Below are positions 13,266 through 14,475 of a stretch of DNA of 14,475 nucleotides, one piece after another (the stretch's first letter is position 1; each line of letters begins with the position of its first letter). A program made the translations under genes and the position numbers. A model generated the notes under the pieces. It was not told the DNA's origin, did no database searches, and saw only the letters and a list, made by a program, of their open reading frames with translations. The stretch is from an uncultured Oscillospiraceae bacterium (GTDB lineage: Bacteria; Bacillota; Clostridia; Oscillospirales; Oscillospiraceae), in assembly GCA_900752445.1 (NCBI GenBank), contig CAADVN010000136.1:1-14475 (forward strand), read 5' to 3'.

Positions 13266-14083
13266 TATCCGTCGCCTCCTTCTTCGCCGAGCATGGCCTC
13301 AAGGACGCCGAGGGTGTCCGGCCTGCCGCCGGGCCCCCGTGGGGGCGGCGGGGGAGGATAGTCCTCCGGCCCGTCGTACTGGTTCTCCCACGACTTGCTA
13401 TTCAGCCATGACGCAGGGTGCGGGGTGTATCTGGTTTCCCGGAAGCGGGTGTCACACCGCTTGGCCGTCTCGACGGCGGCGACGATAGTGTCTGTGAGCT
13501 CCTCACTCGGTTCTATCTTCGCCCATGCCTTTTCGGCGTCGCCGATGCTGACCTTCCGGGGGTATATAGCCCAGAAGCGATTGAAGCGGGCCTCTTGGGT
13601 CTTGGACAGGGTGGACGGTTTACGTCTGCGGGGTCTGGGCGGCTCCTCCTCGCTAAAATCCGGGTCTACGCCGGGCGATTCGGGTGGCTGGCCCACATCA
13701 TCCCCCGAAGGGGGGTAAGGGGGGTTATCCTCCTCATCCTCTTGCTTGTCCTTTCCTAATCCTTTATCCCTTCCTTTATCCTTTATGGCTTCGGGTTTGC
13801 TTCCGGGTTGCTTCGAGTTGCTTCCGTTTTGCTTGCTGTTTGCTTCGCGCTTGCTTTTGCCTCCCTTGCGGCCTGCTTCCGCTCTCGCCTTGCTCCTGTC
13901 AAGCACAGGCTTAACAAAGGCGAAGCAGCTCTTTGGGACGCCGGAGATGGTAGGCTCCGTGTCGTTGAGCGCGTACTCTATGAGCGCGTCGTAGAAGGCG
14001 AGGCGCTGTTCGTCGTCCAGCTCTTTCGCTCCTTCGTAGTAGCTGCGGAAGAACATGAAGCCTTCGCGTGCTTCATCCGGCAC
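13262..14083 (-). CDS. Phage replisome organiser/replication initiator (DUF6291-type N-terminus)
   Basis: A 273-residue protein. The N-terminal part (about 1-90) has FFRSYYEGAKELDDEQRLAF, YDALIEYALND and a SCFAFVKPVLD segment, then GRKGGKSKREA, typical of DUF6291 proteins. A disordered, repetitive Lys/Asp/Pro linker spans about 90-170. The C-terminal part (about 172-245) has FNRFWAIYPRKVSIGDAEKA, a KIEPSEEL helix and TPHPASWLNSKSWENQ, the tail seen in phage replisome organisers. Such proteins bind origin repeats and recruit the helicase loader, the next gene. The start is GTG at 14083 behind AAAGGAGGTGA. The linker DNA carries the iteron array described separately. A short Pro-rich run (PPPPPPRGP) lies near the C-terminus. 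Confidence 0.85.
   Translation of the reverse strand: MPDEAREGFMFFRSYYEGAKELDDEQRLAFYDALIEYALNDTEPTISGVPKSCFAFVKPVLDRSKARAEAGRKGGKSKREANSKQNGSNSKQPGSKPEAIKDKGRDKGLGKDKQEDEEDNPPYPPSGDDVGQPPESPGVDPDFSEEEPPRPRRRKPSTLSKTQEARFNRFWAIYPRKVSIGDAEKAWAKIEPSEELTDTIVAAVETAKRCDTRFRETRYTPHPASWLNSKSWENQYDGPEDYPPPPPPRGPGGRPDTLGVLEAMLGEEGGDGY
13751..13786 (-). other. AT-rich repeat tract beside the iterons (candidate unwinding element)
   Basis: The plus strand is almost all pyrimidine here, with CCTTTAT at 13761-13767, 13773-13779 and 13780-13786 plus CCTAAT at 13755-13760. It is clearly more A+T-rich than its surroundings and lies next to the repeat array, the place where a duplex-unwinding element is expected in lambda-type origins. 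Confidence 0.45.
13786..13856 (-). repeat. Iteron-like array inside the initiator gene (candidate origin)
   Basis: Six exact AAGCAA copies (minus strand) lie at 13851-13856, 13840-13845, 13829-13834, 13818-13823, 13808-13813 and 13797-13802, with a seventh variant at 13786-13791. The spacing is 10-11 bp, about one helical turn. Since the copies fall in all three reading frames, protein sequence cannot explain them. This matches initiator-binding repeats inside phage initiator genes, as in lambda O and SPP1 gene 38. Confidence 0.65.
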
Positions 14084-14108
14084 TTGGGTTCACCTCCTTT
14101 GGAGGAAG

Positions 14109-14126
14109 GGGGAGGCGGGCCTCCCC
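14109..14126 (-). other. Perfect GC hairpin between the SbcC-like and initiator genes
   Basis: GGGGAGG-CCCG-CCTCCCC gives a perfect 7-bp stem with a 4-base loop directly after the TGA of the SbcC-like gene. No T-run follows on either strand, so it is not a standard terminator. It may slow polymerase, protect an mRNA end, or be fortuitous in a G/C-rich gap just ahead of the initiator ribosome site. Confidence 0.35.
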
Positions 14127-14475
14127 TCATTCCATAGACACGCTGCTGCCGTTCTCTCCGCCCTGCACGATGATGTTCTGCGGGAACCGCGCCTTCATGG
14201 TGGGGTCGTGGCTGATTGCGAGAATTCTCATTCCGGGGTTCCGGGCTGCCATATTGGCGAGGGCGTCCGCATATGCCTCGGTGCCGTCGGCGTCGAGGAA
14301 GGGCGGCTCGTCAATGAATAGCATTCCGAGCTGTACGCCTGCCCGGCGGGCCTTGACGTCTGCGAGGCCGAGCGTGACGGCCAGCGCGATTTTGACCTTC
14401 TCGCCGCCGCTGTGGCTCTGGTAGGGCCTGCTGCCGCCGGTGGTGCTGTTTATCCACACCCTCAGGCTGTTCACC
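14127..14475 (-). CDS. SbcC/Rad50-like ATPase, C-terminal end (5' part outside window)
   Basis: The visible 115 residues are the C-terminal ATPase lobe of an SMC/Rad50/SbcC-type protein. The ABC signature is SGGEKVKIALAVTLGLADV, followed by the Walker B/D-loop region LGMLFIDEPPFLDADG and the switch region ILAISHDP. These proteins process DNA ends together with an SbcD/Mre11 nuclease, which would lie outside the window. Phages use such pairs in recombination-dependent replication. The GTG near the right edge is an internal codon, not a start, because the coiled coil and N-terminal lobe must lie beyond position 14475. Confidence 0.85.
   Translation of the reverse strand, partial: VNSLRVWINSTTGGSRPYQSHSGGEKVKIALAVTLGLADVKARRAGVQLGMLFIDEPPFLDADGTEAYADALANMAARNPGMRILAISHDPTMKARFPQNIIVQGGENGSSVSME

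Noticed and set aside
14109..14126. Intrinsic terminator after the SbcC-like gene
   Set aside because: The hairpin is perfect but no T-run follows, so I list it only as a hairpin.
1..14475. tRNA genes, CRISPR arrays, insertion sequences, integrase and attachment sites
   Set aside because: None was seen. Coding density is very high and the only notable non-coding gap is 6430-6585.

Overview
This window looks like part of a tailed double-stranded DNA phage or prophage (Caudoviricetes). Every supported gene lies on the minus strand, so it reads from right to left. The content is a phage replication module, then small accessory genes, a late-type regulator, and the start of the packaging/head module. 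High GC (roughly 60% by eye), strong AAAGGAGGTGA-type ribosome binding sites, a RecU-type resolvase, a G39P-type helicase loader and a SleB-type hydrolase point to a high-GC Firmicutes host, probably a gut-type clostridium. That host call is inference. No integrase, repressor, tRNA or CRISPR is seen, so lifestyle cannot be judged.

Replication and accessory region (14475 to 6586). A SbcC/Rad50-like ATPase tail comes first, then a replisome organiser (DUF6291-type N-terminus) with an iteron-like array inside its coding sequence, and a helicase loader. These are followed by a SleB-like hydrolase, a Cys-rich mini-protein, a DUF6273-MazG fusion, a 66-aa protein, a Gp37/Gp68 CxxxCxxC protein, a 56-aa protein (GTG start), a ribbon-helix-helix-like protein, RecU, a D12-class adenine methyltransferase, a DUF7694-like protein, a 96-aa protein, SSB, and an ArpU/RinA-like regulator. 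Genes are packed with 4-bp ATGA/GTGA/TTGA overlaps, so most are probably translationally coupled.

Control interval (6589 to 6430). Right after the regulator sits a minus-strand promoter with an extended -10, preceded by repeats. About 70 nt downstream is a strong intrinsic terminator, and the late genes follow it. This resembles the layout of the lambda late promoter and 6S RNA.

Late region (6429 to 1). Two tandem ParB-like paralogues, a P-loop protein and an SplB-like radical SAM enzyme precede the small and large terminase subunits and an HK97-type portal protein that runs off the left edge. The ParB-ParB-P-loop-radical SAM cluster is the best candidate for an uncharacterised system.

A base-level oddity covers the whole window: a complete scan by eye found no GATC tetranucleotide in 14.5 kb, although the phage carries a Dam-family methyltransferase gene.
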